From NCBI RefSeq assembly GCF_900109165.1, contig NZ_FNZF01000001.1:797376-861375 (forward strand): 64,000 bases of DNA, given 5' to 3'. A program made the position numbers and the translations under genes. The notes under the pieces are model-generated. The model worked only from the letters and a program-made list of their open reading frames with translations. It had not been told where the DNA came from and searched no databases. Below, one piece after another: positions 1 to 7,902 of the stretch. The stretch is from Bhargavaea ginsengi. GTDB taxonomy: Bacteria; Bacillota; Bacilli; Bacillales_A; Planococcaceae. Position 1 is the first letter of the stretch. The number at the start of each line of letters is the position of its first letter.

Positions 1-1060
1 ACGAAACGATAATCGGGAACGTCAGAGGCAACGTGAGGATCAATATTGCAATCTGGTCCATAAAGAATCCTAATATCAAATAAAGGATAATGATGAACGC
101 TAAAATCCAATATCTCGATACATCTAACCCTTCAACAAACACTACCAATTTCTGTGTGACTTGAGTGATTGTGAGGAAGTAGCTGAAAATATGCGCACCA
201 ATGATAATCGTCATAATCATGGTGGTGGACTTGATTGTATCGTTCAGCGCGACGCCCATTTTCTTCATACTGAGTCTCCCCATCAGAAGAACGACTAGGA
301 ACGTAATAAATGCACCTAAAGCGCCTGCTTCGGTGGCAGTTACAAAACCACTGTAGATTCCTCCGATAACAGCGATGATAATCAGAAGCATCGGCCAGAT
401 GTTCTTCAGAGAGGCAAACTTCTCGCGCAGCGTCGGGACGACTTCAATTTTCGGAGCAATTTCCGGTTTCATAGACACCCAAACAAAGATAACTATGATA
501 TAACCGAGCGCCGTTAAAATCCCAGGAACTATACCCGCGATCAGCAGGGAGCCCACTCCTGTCTCTGTCAGAATTCCATATAAGATAAGAATGATACTTG
601 GAGGGATCATTACAGCAAGGGTTCCCGACATGCTGATGACACCCATAGTAAACGCTGTGCTGTAATTATACTTTCTCATCTCCGGGGCAGCAGCTTTTGC
701 CATAGCAGCTGCTGAAGCCTGGCTCGAGCCGGATACCGCACCCATCATAGCTCCGGCAAATACAGTGGCAATTCCGAGACCACCCGGCAACCTCCCGAGC
801 CATTTATAGGCCGCATTGAAAAGATCCTTCATGATGCCGCTTACTGTCATAAAGGCGGCCATCAAAATAAACATCGGAATGGCGCTCATAAGAAAGCTTT
901 TCACACTATCATATGGAGTGGTTTGTAAAATACCTAAGAACGAATCAATCCCGCTGAACATAAGAAGGCCAATTGCCCCTGAAACCCCCAACGCAAATGC
1001 AATCGGCATTCCAAAAGCCAGGAATAGGACAAGCAATAATAATGGAATTGCTACTGTCAT
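1..1060 (-). CDS. TRAP transporter large permease (DctM), partial, runs off the left edge
   Basis: The reading frame begins at an ATG whose complement is at 1058-1060 and stays open to the window edge, so the C-terminus is missing. The N-terminus is a run of hydrophobic residues starting MTVAIPLLLLVLFLAFGMPI, as in DctM/SiaM proteins. DctM is the 12-helix, ion-coupled channel subunit of tripartite ATP-independent periplasmic transporters, which take up carboxylates or sulfonates together with a DctP binding protein. The start overlaps the stop of the small-permease gene by ATGA, which indicates translational coupling. It is the last visible gene of the cupin-dctP-dctQ-dctM operon. Seen: frame, overlap and hydrophobicity. 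Inferred: the substrate, perhaps an aromatic acid given the neighbours. Confidence 0.9.
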   Translation of the reverse strand, partial: MTVAIPLLLLVLFLAFGMPIAFALGVSGAIGLLMFSGIDSFLGILQTTPYDSVKSFLMSAIPMFILMAAFMTVSGIMKDLFNAAYKWLGRLPGGLGIATVFAGAMMGAVSGSSQASAAAMAKAAAPEMRKYNYSTAFTMGVISMSGTLAVMIPPSIILILYGILTETGVGSLLIAGIVPGILTALGYIIVIFVWVSMKPEIAPKIEVVPTLREKFASLKNIWPMLLIIIAVIGGIYSGFVTATEAGALGAFITFLVVLLMGRLSMKKMGVALNDTIKSTTMIMTIIIGAHIFSYFLTITQVTQKLVVFVEGLDVSRYWILAFIIILYLILGFFMDQIAILILTLPLTFPIIVS

Positions 1061-1581
1061 ACGATATCCACCTCCTCATCTGCCGGTTTACCGTGTGGTC
1101 TTCCGGTTAGAATGAACACGCAGAGAATCAAAAAGCGAATGGCGATCAAGAATGCTCCGACCGGTACCCAGATGTAAGACAGCCACAGGGGGAAATCAAT
1201 CAATCCAGATGCCACTAGGTTTTTATCCAATGCTTCCATTGTGCTTTGCAATCCCAGATAACCAATAACAATCATTAATGCAGCACCAAGAATATAGAAA
1301 ATAATATTCAGCATGCCTTGCACTTTAGAGGAAAACCTATCAAACAAGATATCCAAACGGATATGTCCATCTTCCTTTAAAACGTAGCTCATACTGAGGA
1401 ATACGGTAATTACCATCAGATACATTTCCGTTATTTCATAAGCTCCTGTAATCGATTGGTTAAATATGTATCTGCTGAATGCATCAAGACTTGTTAGCAA
1501 CATCATTCCAAGCAAAGCGACTTGGGATATTCTTAAGCAGACAAATTCCAATATCGAAAAACCTTTTTCTAACTTCTCCAT
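1057..1581 (-). CDS. TRAP transporter small permease (DctQ)
   Basis: This 174-residue membrane protein has about four predicted helices (roughly residues 17-37, 50-70, 91-112 and 133-155). It carries the family pattern near residues 32-40 (DAFSRYIFN) and an acidic DGHIRLDILFD stretch at about 71-81, both usual in DctQ. DctQ pairs with DctM in the membrane. It lies between dctP, separated by a terminator-like hairpin, and dctM, overlapped by 4 bp. The length is normal for the family. The substrate cannot be read from this subunit. Confidence 0.9.
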   Translation of the reverse strand: MEKLEKGFSILEFVCLRISQVALLGMMLLTSLDAFSRYIFNQSITGAYEITEMYLMVITVFLSMSYVLKEDGHIRLDILFDRFSSKVQGMLNIIFYILGAALMIVIGYLGLQSTMEALDKNLVASGLIDFPLWLSYIWVPVGAFLIAIRFLILCVFILTGRPHGKPADEEVDIV

Positions 1582-1604
1582 TGTTTACACCTTCCTTTCT
1601 AAAG

Positions 1605-1640
1605 AAAAAGGCCAAGCCGATAAGACACGCAGCCTGGCCA
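1605..1640 (-). terminator. Hairpin between dctP and dctQ, likely partial terminator
   Basis: Read on the minus strand, GGCCAGGC and GCUUGGCC (arms 1632-1639 and 1610-1617) pair over 8 bp with one G-U, and are followed by a U-rich run. It sits directly after the binding-protein gene. It could attenuate transcription so that dctP mRNA exceeds permease mRNA, a common arrangement for binding-protein operons. Confidence 0.65.
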
Positions 1641-1654
1641 AAACCTTTTATGCA

Positions 1655-2707
1655 TTAGTTAAGTTCTTCTTGAATAGATCGGTACTTCTCGATCGCCTCA
1701 TTTGCGTTAATGCCCCTCTTTTCAAGTGACTCGGCCCAGCGATCCCAGACTGGTTCAAGTGCCGTATCCCATTCGGCAGACTCTTCTTCGCTCAGTTCAT
1801 AGATTTCTACTTTGTCACTGAACTTCTCTGCAAGTTCATTGTCCTTTTCGTCAAGGAACTTGGACAGATACTCTACAGTTTCATCGCCCGCTTGAGCCAT
1901 CGCTTCTTTCACGTTTTCCGGAAGCGTTTGATAGAGCTTTTCATTAATTGAATAGATAACGGTGAAGCTCCCCAAATTTGCCCCTTTCGTAGAATGCTTT
2001 GCAATCGATTCTATTTGGTAAGGCTCAAAACTTGTGAACGGGAATGTCACTCCGTCGACTGTCCCTCTTTCCATCGCCGTGTAAGCTTCAGTTGCAGGCA
2101 TAAATACCGGAGAGCCACCGAGTTCATCCAGCGCATACTCCATCGTTCCGGTTACTCGTGTTTTCAAACCCTTAAAGTCTTCAAGACTTGTTACCGGCTT
2201 CTTCGTCGTGACCAACTGATACTGCGGAATTGCAACTGCGTAAATTGGTCGTACATCATTCGGCAAATATTCCTCTTCAATGAGATAATCTTTCATCAGC
2301 TGCCAGATGATCTTTGATCCTTCCTCAGCTGTTGAATAAGCTCCAGGTAGTGTTGCGATTTCTGATAGAGGCAGTTTATCTGTAGCATAAGATGTATAGC
2401 CGATATCCACGGTCCGAGAAAGCGTTAAATCCAAGTAGCTGTTCGCTTTCCCAATTTGTTCAGCAGGATAGTATTCGAACTCCACTTGGCCGTCTGTCAG
2501 TTCCTCAACTCGGTCCATGTAGTAAACAATTCCTTCTGAAGAAAGATAGTTACTTGTCGGGAATGAATCTGCAACCTTAAGTTTTATTGTTTCTTGTTCG
2601 TCTCCACCCGAACCTTCGGATTCAGCACTACTATCTCCGCAGGCTCCTAACATCAGTACAGCAGCAGCGGTAGCCGCGAGTAATACGCCCTTTTTAAGCT
2701 TGAACAT
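1655..2707 (-). CDS. TRAP transporter substrate-binding lipoprotein (DctP)
   Basis: This 350-residue extracytoplasmic solute receptor has a lysine-rich signal peptide and a lipobox LGAC with the lipidated Cys near residue 23, so it should be membrane-anchored outside the cell. The DctP fold signature is visible: KLKVADSFP near residue 43, GLKTRVTGTMEYALDELGGSPVFMP near 180-205 with the conserved substrate-contact Arg, and TAMERGTVDGVTFP near 210-223. The ribosome-binding site AGGAGG lies just upstream of the ATG. It follows the cupin gene and precedes dctQ and dctM. A second, unlike DctP is encoded at 6864-7880. Substrate unknown; a carboxylate is expected for the family. Confidence 0.93.
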   Translation of the reverse strand: MFKLKKGVLLAATAAAVLMLGACGDSSAESEGSGGDEQETIKLKVADSFPTSNYLSSEGIVYYMDRVEELTDGQVEFEYYPAEQIGKANSYLDLTLSRTVDIGYTSYATDKLPLSEIATLPGAYSTAEEGSKIIWQLMKDYLIEEEYLPNDVRPIYAVAIPQYQLVTTKKPVTSLEDFKGLKTRVTGTMEYALDELGGSPVFMPATEAYTAMERGTVDGVTFPFTSFEPYQIESIAKHSTKGANLGSFTVIYSINEKLYQTLPENVKEAMAQAGDETVEYLSKFLDEKDNELAEKFSDKVEIYELSEEESAEWDTALEPVWDRWAESLEKRGINANEAIEKYRSIQEELN

Positions 2708-2723
2708 GATTCTCCTCCTTTTA

Positions 2724-2737
2724 TGTGAACGCTTTCA
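2724..2737. promoter_or_regulatory. cre-like box upstream of dctP
   Basis: TGTGAACGCTTTCA matches the CcpA operator consensus TGWAANCGNTNWCA at all but one defined position (position 4). It lies in the gap between the cupin gene and dctP, just before the dctP ribosome-binding site. There it could act as a roadblock for carbon catabolite repression. Binding is inferred. Confidence 0.5.
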
Positions 2738-2746
2738 ATTTTGCTG

Positions 2747-3097
2747 TTAGATTCTTTGCTTTGGCGGCGAGTACATTAAGACAAACTTCAAATTGCCTTC
2801 CCCTATGTTTTTCACCTCATGCATCGTCTTCTTAGGAATCCAAACGATATCTCCTTCTCCTAACTCCGCTTCTTCTCCCCCGATTATCACATGCATTTTT
2901 CCTTGTAGGATGTACATGGATTGCTCCATATCTTCGTGATCATGCGGATCTGCACTGCCCCCCGGCTCCATTTCCCCAATGATTACTTCCATGTCTTCCA
3001 TGCCGTCTGCCATACCCGCCAATCGGCGGTTGAATGTACCTTCATGTGCAGGTGGCGTGTACGCTTCTACTTCAGAAACATTTCTCCAGTAAGCCAC
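2747..3097 (-). CDS. Small cupin-domain protein
   Basis: A single double-stranded beta-helix (cupin_2) protein. The first cupin motif is visible as DPHDHEDMEQSMYILQGK and the second as GDIVWIPKKTMHEVKN. The metal-ligand set is H..H..E and a later H, so a metalloenzyme or sensor is possible. I place the start at the GTG at 3095-3097, because GAGGGGG lies 6-7 nt before it; an upstream in-frame ATG at 3113-3115 overlaps that ribosome-binding site and is less likely. It is the first gene of the TRAP operon, directly downstream of a strong promoter with an embedded palindrome. Its role may be in the first or last step of the same catabolic pathway, but no reaction can be assigned. Confidence 0.85.
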   Translation of the reverse strand: MAYWRNVSEVEAYTPPAHEGTFNRRLAGMADGMEDMEVIIGEMEPGGSADPHDHEDMEQSMYILQGKMHVIIGGEEAELGEGDIVWIPKKTMHEVKNIGEGNLKFVLMYSPPKQRI

Positions 3098-3118
3098 TAA
3101 TATCCCCCTCTTCATTCC

Positions 3119-3147
3119 AATATACGGAATGGCATTCCGTTTGTTAA
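3119..3147 (-). promoter_or_regulatory. Sigma-A promoter with palindromic operator in the spacer
   Basis: On the minus strand TTAACA (3142-3147) and TATATT (3119-3124) are separated by exactly 17 bp. The interval 3124-3140 is a perfect inverted repeat, ACGGAATG-G-CATTCCGT, so a bound repressor would cover the promoter. GGAAT/ATTCC half-sites resemble those of IclR-family regulators, and an IclR gene lies at 9812-10606. The pairing of regulator and site is inferred. Confidence 0.7.
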
Positions 3148-3325
3148 AAGAAACTTACCATATCCAAACTTAGCTTTCAATGAAATTTCTAAATTATTTT
3201 AAAATATTGATTCTGTTTTATACTTACATTAAGTCTTTTATCTTTATTTCTTCTGTTTAAGCCATAGACTTTTCCAGAGCCGCAACCCTTAGTTTACTAA
3301 ATCACTAATAGGATCCTCAGATGGG

Positions 3326-3421
3326 CGTAATCACTCATCCCAGAAAGGTAAACACTCAGAAGTCCTTCGTATGGATTTAAATATGAGAGGTAAAAACACA
3401 GTTCGCATAGGTAGTAACCCG
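3326..3421 (+). repeat. 21-bp-period motif array A
   Basis: Copies of a 12-bp motif start at 3326 (CGTAATCACTCA), 3347 (GGTAAACACTCA), 3389 (GGTAAAAACACA) and 3410 (GGTAGTAACCCG), with a degenerate copy in register at 3368. The spacing is exactly 21 bp throughout. The array fills the gene-free gap 3148-3457, for which nothing else is seen. It belongs to the dispersed family described in the findings. Confidence 0.7.
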
Positions 3422-3457
3422 AACACCCCCAGCTGGGGATTCAGCCCCTCCCAACAC

Positions 3458-3483
3458 AAAAAAAGCAGCCGCGCAGGCTGCTA
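3458..3483 (-). terminator. Rho-independent terminator of the monooxygenase gene
   Basis: Inverted repeat AGCAGCC / GGCTGCT (3464-3470 and 3476-3482), followed on the minus strand by seven T. It lies about 25 bp past the monooxygenase stop. Confidence 0.85.
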
Positions 3484-3505
3484 GGCTGTTTTTTATGTCT
3501 TGAAT

Positions 3506-5110
3506 TTATAATGCAACACGATAGCTCTCTTCCAATTGTATTTTCGGTTCCAGAACATCCTCCAGCTGATCTGTAAACGACTCAAATTCTTCTGCACTAA
3601 ACACACCCATCACGTAAAAGTCCGGTCGTATTAAAACAAATTTATTTAAGTACGGATTCAGGTCATTATGGACGTCTGTCAGCGGGATGCTTTCTTCCAT
3701 TTCCCTCGTTACAAAATGCTCCGGATAAATCGAGATTTTGTTTGGATTGATTGCTTTCCATACAGGGCTGTCCATAGCGGGAAATGCAATCTCATCCGGC
3801 GCTCCTATTTTCAGTAAGTTGAAGCCACTTTTCATATACCGATCAATGGGCACCATCTCGGAATCACAGTCCATATAAGTAGATTGTCTGAACATCTCAC
3901 CGACCAGCGGCTTTTCGATATCGATAAAGAGTCCTTTTGAGCAGATGGGTTTCGGTTTAAAGCGCATTTCGGTGACGTAGCGCTTTAGTGGAGGTACGAT
4001 CTTCATCGCCCCAAATGCCGCGTCACGGACCAGCTTTCTCTTTTTGCTGGTCGTCAGAATGAAGTTGCCCATCCTGACGGAAAGACGGATCATCGCTTCC
4101 ACATGTTCCTTGCGTTCCTTTTCGTAGCTCTCAACTATTGAAGGTGCGGCTTTTCCTTCGGCCGCCAATTTAATCTTCCAGACAATGTTGAATGCATCCC
4201 GTACCCCTGAATTAAGCCCTTGGCCTGCGAATGGAGGCGTTAAATGTGCGGAATCCCCGACAAGGACAACACGCCCCTCTCCAAAATTCTCGGCTACAAG
4301 TGCATTAAAGACGACGACTGCCTTCTTCACCAGATTTTCCGGTTTGTATTCCGTATAAGGTGCGATCAGTTCAGCGAGTTTTTCATCGCTTAACATTTCC
4401 TCCGGATCTTCTCCATCCAGCAACATGAATTCATATCGTCTCTGCCCGAACGCGGTATAGGCATGCATGGCAGGTCGCGGCGGATCGCAGAAAAATGATG
4501 TGTGCCGCGTATTTACATCATCGTTTTTCAGATCGACAATGACCCACGGCTCCTCAAAGCTGGAACCGTTTTTCTTGCTTCCCACCTCTTCCAGTTTGAT
4601 TCCGAGCTGCTTGCGCACCGTGCTTCTTCCACCGTCACACCCCAACAGATACAGGGATTCCAATGTCTTTTCCCCGTCGTCATCCCGCAGCTTCACCTTC
4701 ACGTAATCATCGTTCTGGTCAAAGCTGATCAGTTCGCTGTTATAACGGATTTCAACATTCGAAAAGCGTTGGACGCCTTCTAGAAGCACTTTTTCAAAAA
4801 TCGGCTGTACAATCTTGTTGCGCTTTGGATAGCCAAATGACATTTCAGTTGGCCGCACGCTTGCAAACGGTTTCATTTTATTCGAAAAGTAATCGGCTCC
4901 CCCTCCCGGTGTAATTACCCGCCTCACTTCCGGATACAAGCCAATCCGATCAATCACACGGAGCGTTTCATCGTCGACCAGGATGGCCTTGGGAATTTCG
5001 CTTATCCCGGCATTGCGTTCAATCAATAATGTTTTCATTCCGTACAGGCCACACAAGTTCGCAGCGATGAGTCCGGATGGTCCCGCTCCTGCTATGATGA
5101 CATCGTACAT
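3506..5110 (-). CDS. FAD-dependent aromatic-ring monooxygenase (PHBH/MhpA type)
   Basis: This 534-residue flavoprotein of the class A hydroxylase superfamily has its Rossmann GAGPSG motif at residues ~8-13 of MYDVIIAGAGPSG. The second FAD/NADPH motif is GCDGGRSTVRKQLG near residue 160, and the GD motif RVVLVGDSAHLTPPFAGQG is near 280-300. These place it with 3-(3-hydroxyphenyl)propionate, phenol and resorcinol hydroxylases, which insert one O atom next to a ring hydroxyl using NAD(P)H and O2. The start ATG at 5108-5110 follows GGAGGGG; a longer in-frame start would overlap the upstream gene. It is cotranscribed with the racemase-family gene 26 bp upstream. With the dioxygenase at 10599 it could form a hydroxylation plus ring-cleavage pair. 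Substrate unknown. Confidence 0.88.
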   Translation of the reverse strand: MYDVIIAGAGPSGLIAANLCGLYGMKTLLIERNAGISEIPKAILVDDETLRVIDRIGLYPEVRRVITPGGGADYFSNKMKPFASVRPTEMSFGYPKRNKIVQPIFEKVLLEGVQRFSNVEIRYNSELISFDQNDDYVKVKLRDDDGEKTLESLYLLGCDGGRSTVRKQLGIKLEEVGSKKNGSSFEEPWVIVDLKNDDVNTRHTSFFCDPPRPAMHAYTAFGQRRYEFMLLDGEDPEEMLSDEKLAELIAPYTEYKPENLVKKAVVVFNALVAENFGEGRVVLVGDSAHLTPPFAGQGLNSGVRDAFNIVWKIKLAAEGKAAPSIVESYEKERKEHVEAMIRLSVRMGNFILTTSKKRKLVRDAAFGAMKIVPPLKRYVTEMRFKPKPICSKGLFIDIEKPLVGEMFRQSTYMDCDSEMVPIDRYMKSGFNLLKIGAPDEIAFPAMDSPVWKAINPNKISIYPEHFVTREMEESIPLTDVHNDLNPYLNKFVLIRPDFYVMGVFSAEEFESFTDQLEDVLEPKIQLEESYRVAL

Positions 5111-5136
5111 TCCAATCCCCTCCCTCTTATTTCCGA

Positions 5137-5796
5137 TTACGTTCTGGTCAAGCGCTGCCGCTCTGTCTCTTCCAAACACTCCCGCACATGCTGTGCCGTC
5201 GCAGATGCCGCCCCCAATATTGGCACCTCAGACTGAACCAGCTGCCGGACATGCTCGATACTGTATTGAGAAAGCACGATTACGTCGACACGGCTTTCAA
5301 TTTTTCGGATCAGACGGATCACCTTTTCGTCGTGCTCCTGTTTTCGTCCTTCCGACAGCAGATGAATGGCACCGTCCTCGACTTCGCTGATCACCTGGAC
5401 ATCTGGCCTTTTTTCTTTTAAATAACCGCTGAGGGCAACCGGTGTTGCCGATACAGTCGAAACAAGGCCAATCCTTCCATACTCCAGTGCACGGTCCAAG
5501 ACAGCCTGGTCAGAACGGAAAATCCGGACCTCTGTGAGCTGCTGAAGATAAGGCACCATACCATTAAAGGCTGAACAGGTCAGTTGAATCAGATCGGCAC
5601 CGGACTGTTCGGCAAGCCGGACCAGGTCCACAAACCGACTTCTGATTGAGGCAGTTATTTCACCCGCACGCTCCAGGTGAAACAGAAGATCTGAATCCAA
5701 CAGATGCACATATTCAACGTCAGGAGCGTACCTCCTGAAGGCTTCTTCAATCGGTGCCAATGAATTTGCCGTTGCAGAAATCAATACAACCTTCAA
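5137..5796 (-). CDS. Asp/Glu/hydantoin racemase-family protein lacking the second catalytic Cys
   Basis: A 219-residue protein of the aspartate/glutamate racemase superfamily, which also holds maleate cis-trans isomerase and arylmalonate decarboxylase. The first active-site loop is present as LIQLTCSAFNG (Cys near residue 76). The second Cys loop, normally G-C-x-x-M/A, reads VIVLSQYSIEH near residues 177-187, with Ser/Gln where Cys is expected. A one-Cys enzyme suggests an isomerase or decarboxylase rather than a two-base racemase. It is the first gene of the monooxygenase operon, divergent from the FAH operon. A role in isomerising a ring-cleavage product is possible but unproved. Confidence 0.75.
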   Translation of the reverse strand: MKVVLISATANSLAPIEEAFRRYAPDVEYVHLLDSDLLFHLERAGEITASIRSRFVDLVRLAEQSGADLIQLTCSAFNGMVPYLQQLTEVRIFRSDQAVLDRALEYGRIGLVSTVSATPVALSGYLKEKRPDVQVISEVEDGAIHLLSEGRKQEHDEKVIRLIRKIESRVDVIVLSQYSIEHVRQLVQSEVPILGAASATAQHVRECLEETERQRLTRT

Positions 5797-5879
5797 ATTA
5801 CACCCCTTCTTTCACATTATGATAATAATGACGTAATTAACATGATAAATGAATTTTCGAAGAAATCAATAATCATCTA

Positions 5880-5908
5880 TTGATAATTTAAAGATTTTAG
5901 AATACAAT
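5880..5908 (+). promoter_or_regulatory. Sigma-A promoter of the FAH-TRAP operon
   Basis: TTGATA (5880-5885) and TACAAT (5903-5908) are separated by 17 bp in the divergent intergenic region, about 36 bp before the TTG start of the FAH gene. The surrounding DNA is AT-rich. Confidence 0.7.
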
Positions 5909-5943
5909 GACTTCAATCCACTAAACACAAGGGGGTCTTTAAG

Positions 5944-6831
5944 TTGAAATATGTCAGCTATCAAGTGAACGGTGAAGAGAGTTATGGAGTCCGGGTAGGC
6001 AAAGGGATTGCAGATCTAAAATCAAAATACGGAGAAACGTATCCAACATTGAAAGATTTCCTTTCTTCAAAGGAATTTTCCGAAGGCAATCAGCATGAAA
6101 ATGAAAGCGTTACCTATTCTGAAGAGGAAGTCCAGTTCCTCCCTGTCATCACGAATCCGGACAAAATCTTCTGTATCGGCATCAATTATGAAACACACCG
6201 CATTGAAACCAATCGGGAGAAGGCCGGTTACCCTGTCGTCTTCCACAGATTCGCAGAATCTCAAGTCGGCCATAATGAACCGATCCTCTTGCCGGAAGAA
6301 TCTGATCGGCTCGACTTCGAAGGCGAACTGGCAGTGGTCATTGGAAAGCCGGGCAGAAGAATCAGTAAAGAAGATGCCTATGAGCATATCGCCGGCTACG
6401 CGTGCTACAACGACGGGAGTATTCGCGACTGGCAGCATCATACCCACCAATGGGGACCGGGTAAAAACTTTGATGCAACCGGTGGCTTTGGACCTGATCT
6501 TGTCACGCGGGATGAAATCGGAGACGGCGAGTCGCTTCGGCTGCAAACCCGCTTGAATGGCGAGGTCATGCAGGACACAACAACGGATCTGATGATCTTC
6601 TCTATCCCTGAGCTGATCGAATATGTTTCCTCTTATACGACTCTGCAGACGGGTGACGTCATCGTGTCCGGTACACCTGGAGGAGTCGGAGCCAAACGTA
6701 ATCCGCCTATATTCATGCAAGAGGGCGATGTAGTAGAGATTGAAATCGAGAAAGTCGGCGTGCTCCGCAATCCGATTGCTGCAGAAGCCAAACAGAAACA
6801 GCAAGCCAAAACGGCTGCCCAGTCTGTCTGA
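5944..6831 (+). CDS. Fumarylacetoacetate hydrolase-family protein
   Basis: This 295-residue protein carries a C-terminal FAH catalytic domain from about residue 75. The metal-binding acidic cluster DFEGELAVVIG is at ~121-131 and SGTPGGVGAKR near 241-251. Members hydrolyse, decarboxylate or hydrate 2-oxo/2-hydroxy dienoates made by ring cleavage. The start is a TTG preceded by AAGGGGG; no better start lies nearby. It is the first gene of the plus-strand TRAP operon, 32 bp before dctP, so its job probably follows import and cleavage of the transported compound. Exact reaction (2-oxohepta-3-ene-dioate hydratase, oxalocrotonate decarboxylase, acylpyruvate hydrolase) cannot be decided from sequence. 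Confidence 0.88.
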   Translation: MKYVSYQVNGEESYGVRVGKGIADLKSKYGETYPTLKDFLSSKEFSEGNQHENESVTYSEEEVQFLPVITNPDKIFCIGINYETHRIETNREKAGYPVVFHRFAESQVGHNEPILLPEESDRLDFEGELAVVIGKPGRRISKEDAYEHIAGYACYNDGSIRDWQHHTHQWGPGKNFDATGGFGPDLVTRDEIGDGESLRLQTRLNGEVMQDTTTDLMIFSIPELIEYVSSYTTLQTGDVIVSGTPGGVGAKRNPPIFMQEGDVVEIEIEKVGVLRNPIAAEAKQKQQAKTAAQSV

Positions 6832-6863
6832 TCACCGGAAAAACCAATTAAAGGGGGATTATT

Positions 6864-7880
6864 ATGCTTACGAAGAAAAAAGGGGTTCTTGCAGCAGCTT
6901 TTCTCGGGGCGTCCGTGCTCATGGGGGCCTGCGGCTCTGCTTCTACCGAAGAGACCACATCACTGAAGCTTTCTCACTTTTGGCCAAGCCACCATATCGT
7001 CCATACTCAAGTGTTGGAGAAGTTCGGAAGTGATCTGGAATCCGAGACAAACGGTGCCGTCACACTGGAACTTTATCCGGGCGGTTCTCTCGGGACACCT
7101 CCCGAACAGTATGACCTCGCAACAACCGGCACTTCCGACATTTCCCTGAGTGTTCACGGGTACACATCGGGCAAATTCCCGCTGGTCGAAGTCATGGATC
7201 TCCCATTTGTTGTGACAAGCTCCGAAGAGGGGTCAAAAAAGCTTTGGGAATTGTACAAGGAGTTCCCTGAACTTCAGGAAGAGCATGGAGACACCCATCC
7301 TCTCGCCCTCTTCACCGGTGAACCGAATCAGATCCTGAGCAAGGATAAACCGATTGAGCGTTTGGAGGATCTCCGCGGCCTTAAAGTCCGTTCCCCTTCC
7401 ACACTTGGAAATGAAATTCTGGAGGCAGTGGGTGCCGTACCGGTTTCCATGCCGGTCAATGACATTTACGAGTCCCTGAACAAAGGCGTAATTGATGCGG
7501 CTCTCGCCGGGGTTTCCACAGTCAATGACCTGAACCTTCATGAAGTCGTGGACCATGTCACCATCGCCAACCTTTCCGCTTCTTCAATGTTCATCACGAT
7601 GAACAAGGATCGTTATGATCAGCTTCCGGAATCGGAGAAAGAAAAGTTTGACGCCCTTTCCGAAACTCTTTCCCAGCAGGCCGGTGCCGCTCTTGACCAA
7701 GGCGGACAGGACGGGCTAGACAAAGCCGATGAAGTCGGCATCAGCGTGATCGAACTCTCCTCTGAAGAACAGGATAAATTCGAAAAAGCGCTCCAGCCTG
7801 TCATTGACGATTGGATCAAATCCAAAGAAGCAGAAGGCCTCCCCGCACAATCAATCTATGATGCAGCCACCGCAAAGTGA
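6864..7880 (+). CDS. TRAP transporter substrate-binding lipoprotein (DctP)
   Basis: This 338-residue receptor begins with a Lys-rich signal and the lipobox LMGAC (Cys near residue 23). Family landmarks are KLSHFWPSHH after the signal, DLRGLKVRSPSTLGNEILEAVGAVPVSMP near 168-196 with the ligand-contact Arg, and ESLNKGVIDAALAG near 203-216. It differs clearly from the DctP at 1655-2707, so the two systems probably bind different ligands. GGGGG ribosome-binding site just upstream. It is followed after 22 bp by dctQ. Confidence 0.93.
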   Translation: MLTKKKGVLAAAFLGASVLMGACGSASTEETTSLKLSHFWPSHHIVHTQVLEKFGSDLESETNGAVTLELYPGGSLGTPPEQYDLATTGTSDISLSVHGYTSGKFPLVEVMDLPFVVTSSEEGSKKLWELYKEFPELQEEHGDTHPLALFTGEPNQILSKDKPIERLEDLRGLKVRSPSTLGNEILEAVGAVPVSMPVNDIYESLNKGVIDAALAGVSTVNDLNLHEVVDHVTIANLSASSMFITMNKDRYDQLPESEKEKFDALSETLSQQAGAALDQGGQDGLDKADEVGISVIELSSEEQDKFEKALQPVIDDWIKSKEAEGLPAQSIYDAATAK

Positions 7881-7902
7881 TTGCTGAAAAGAGGTGGACA
7901 AT

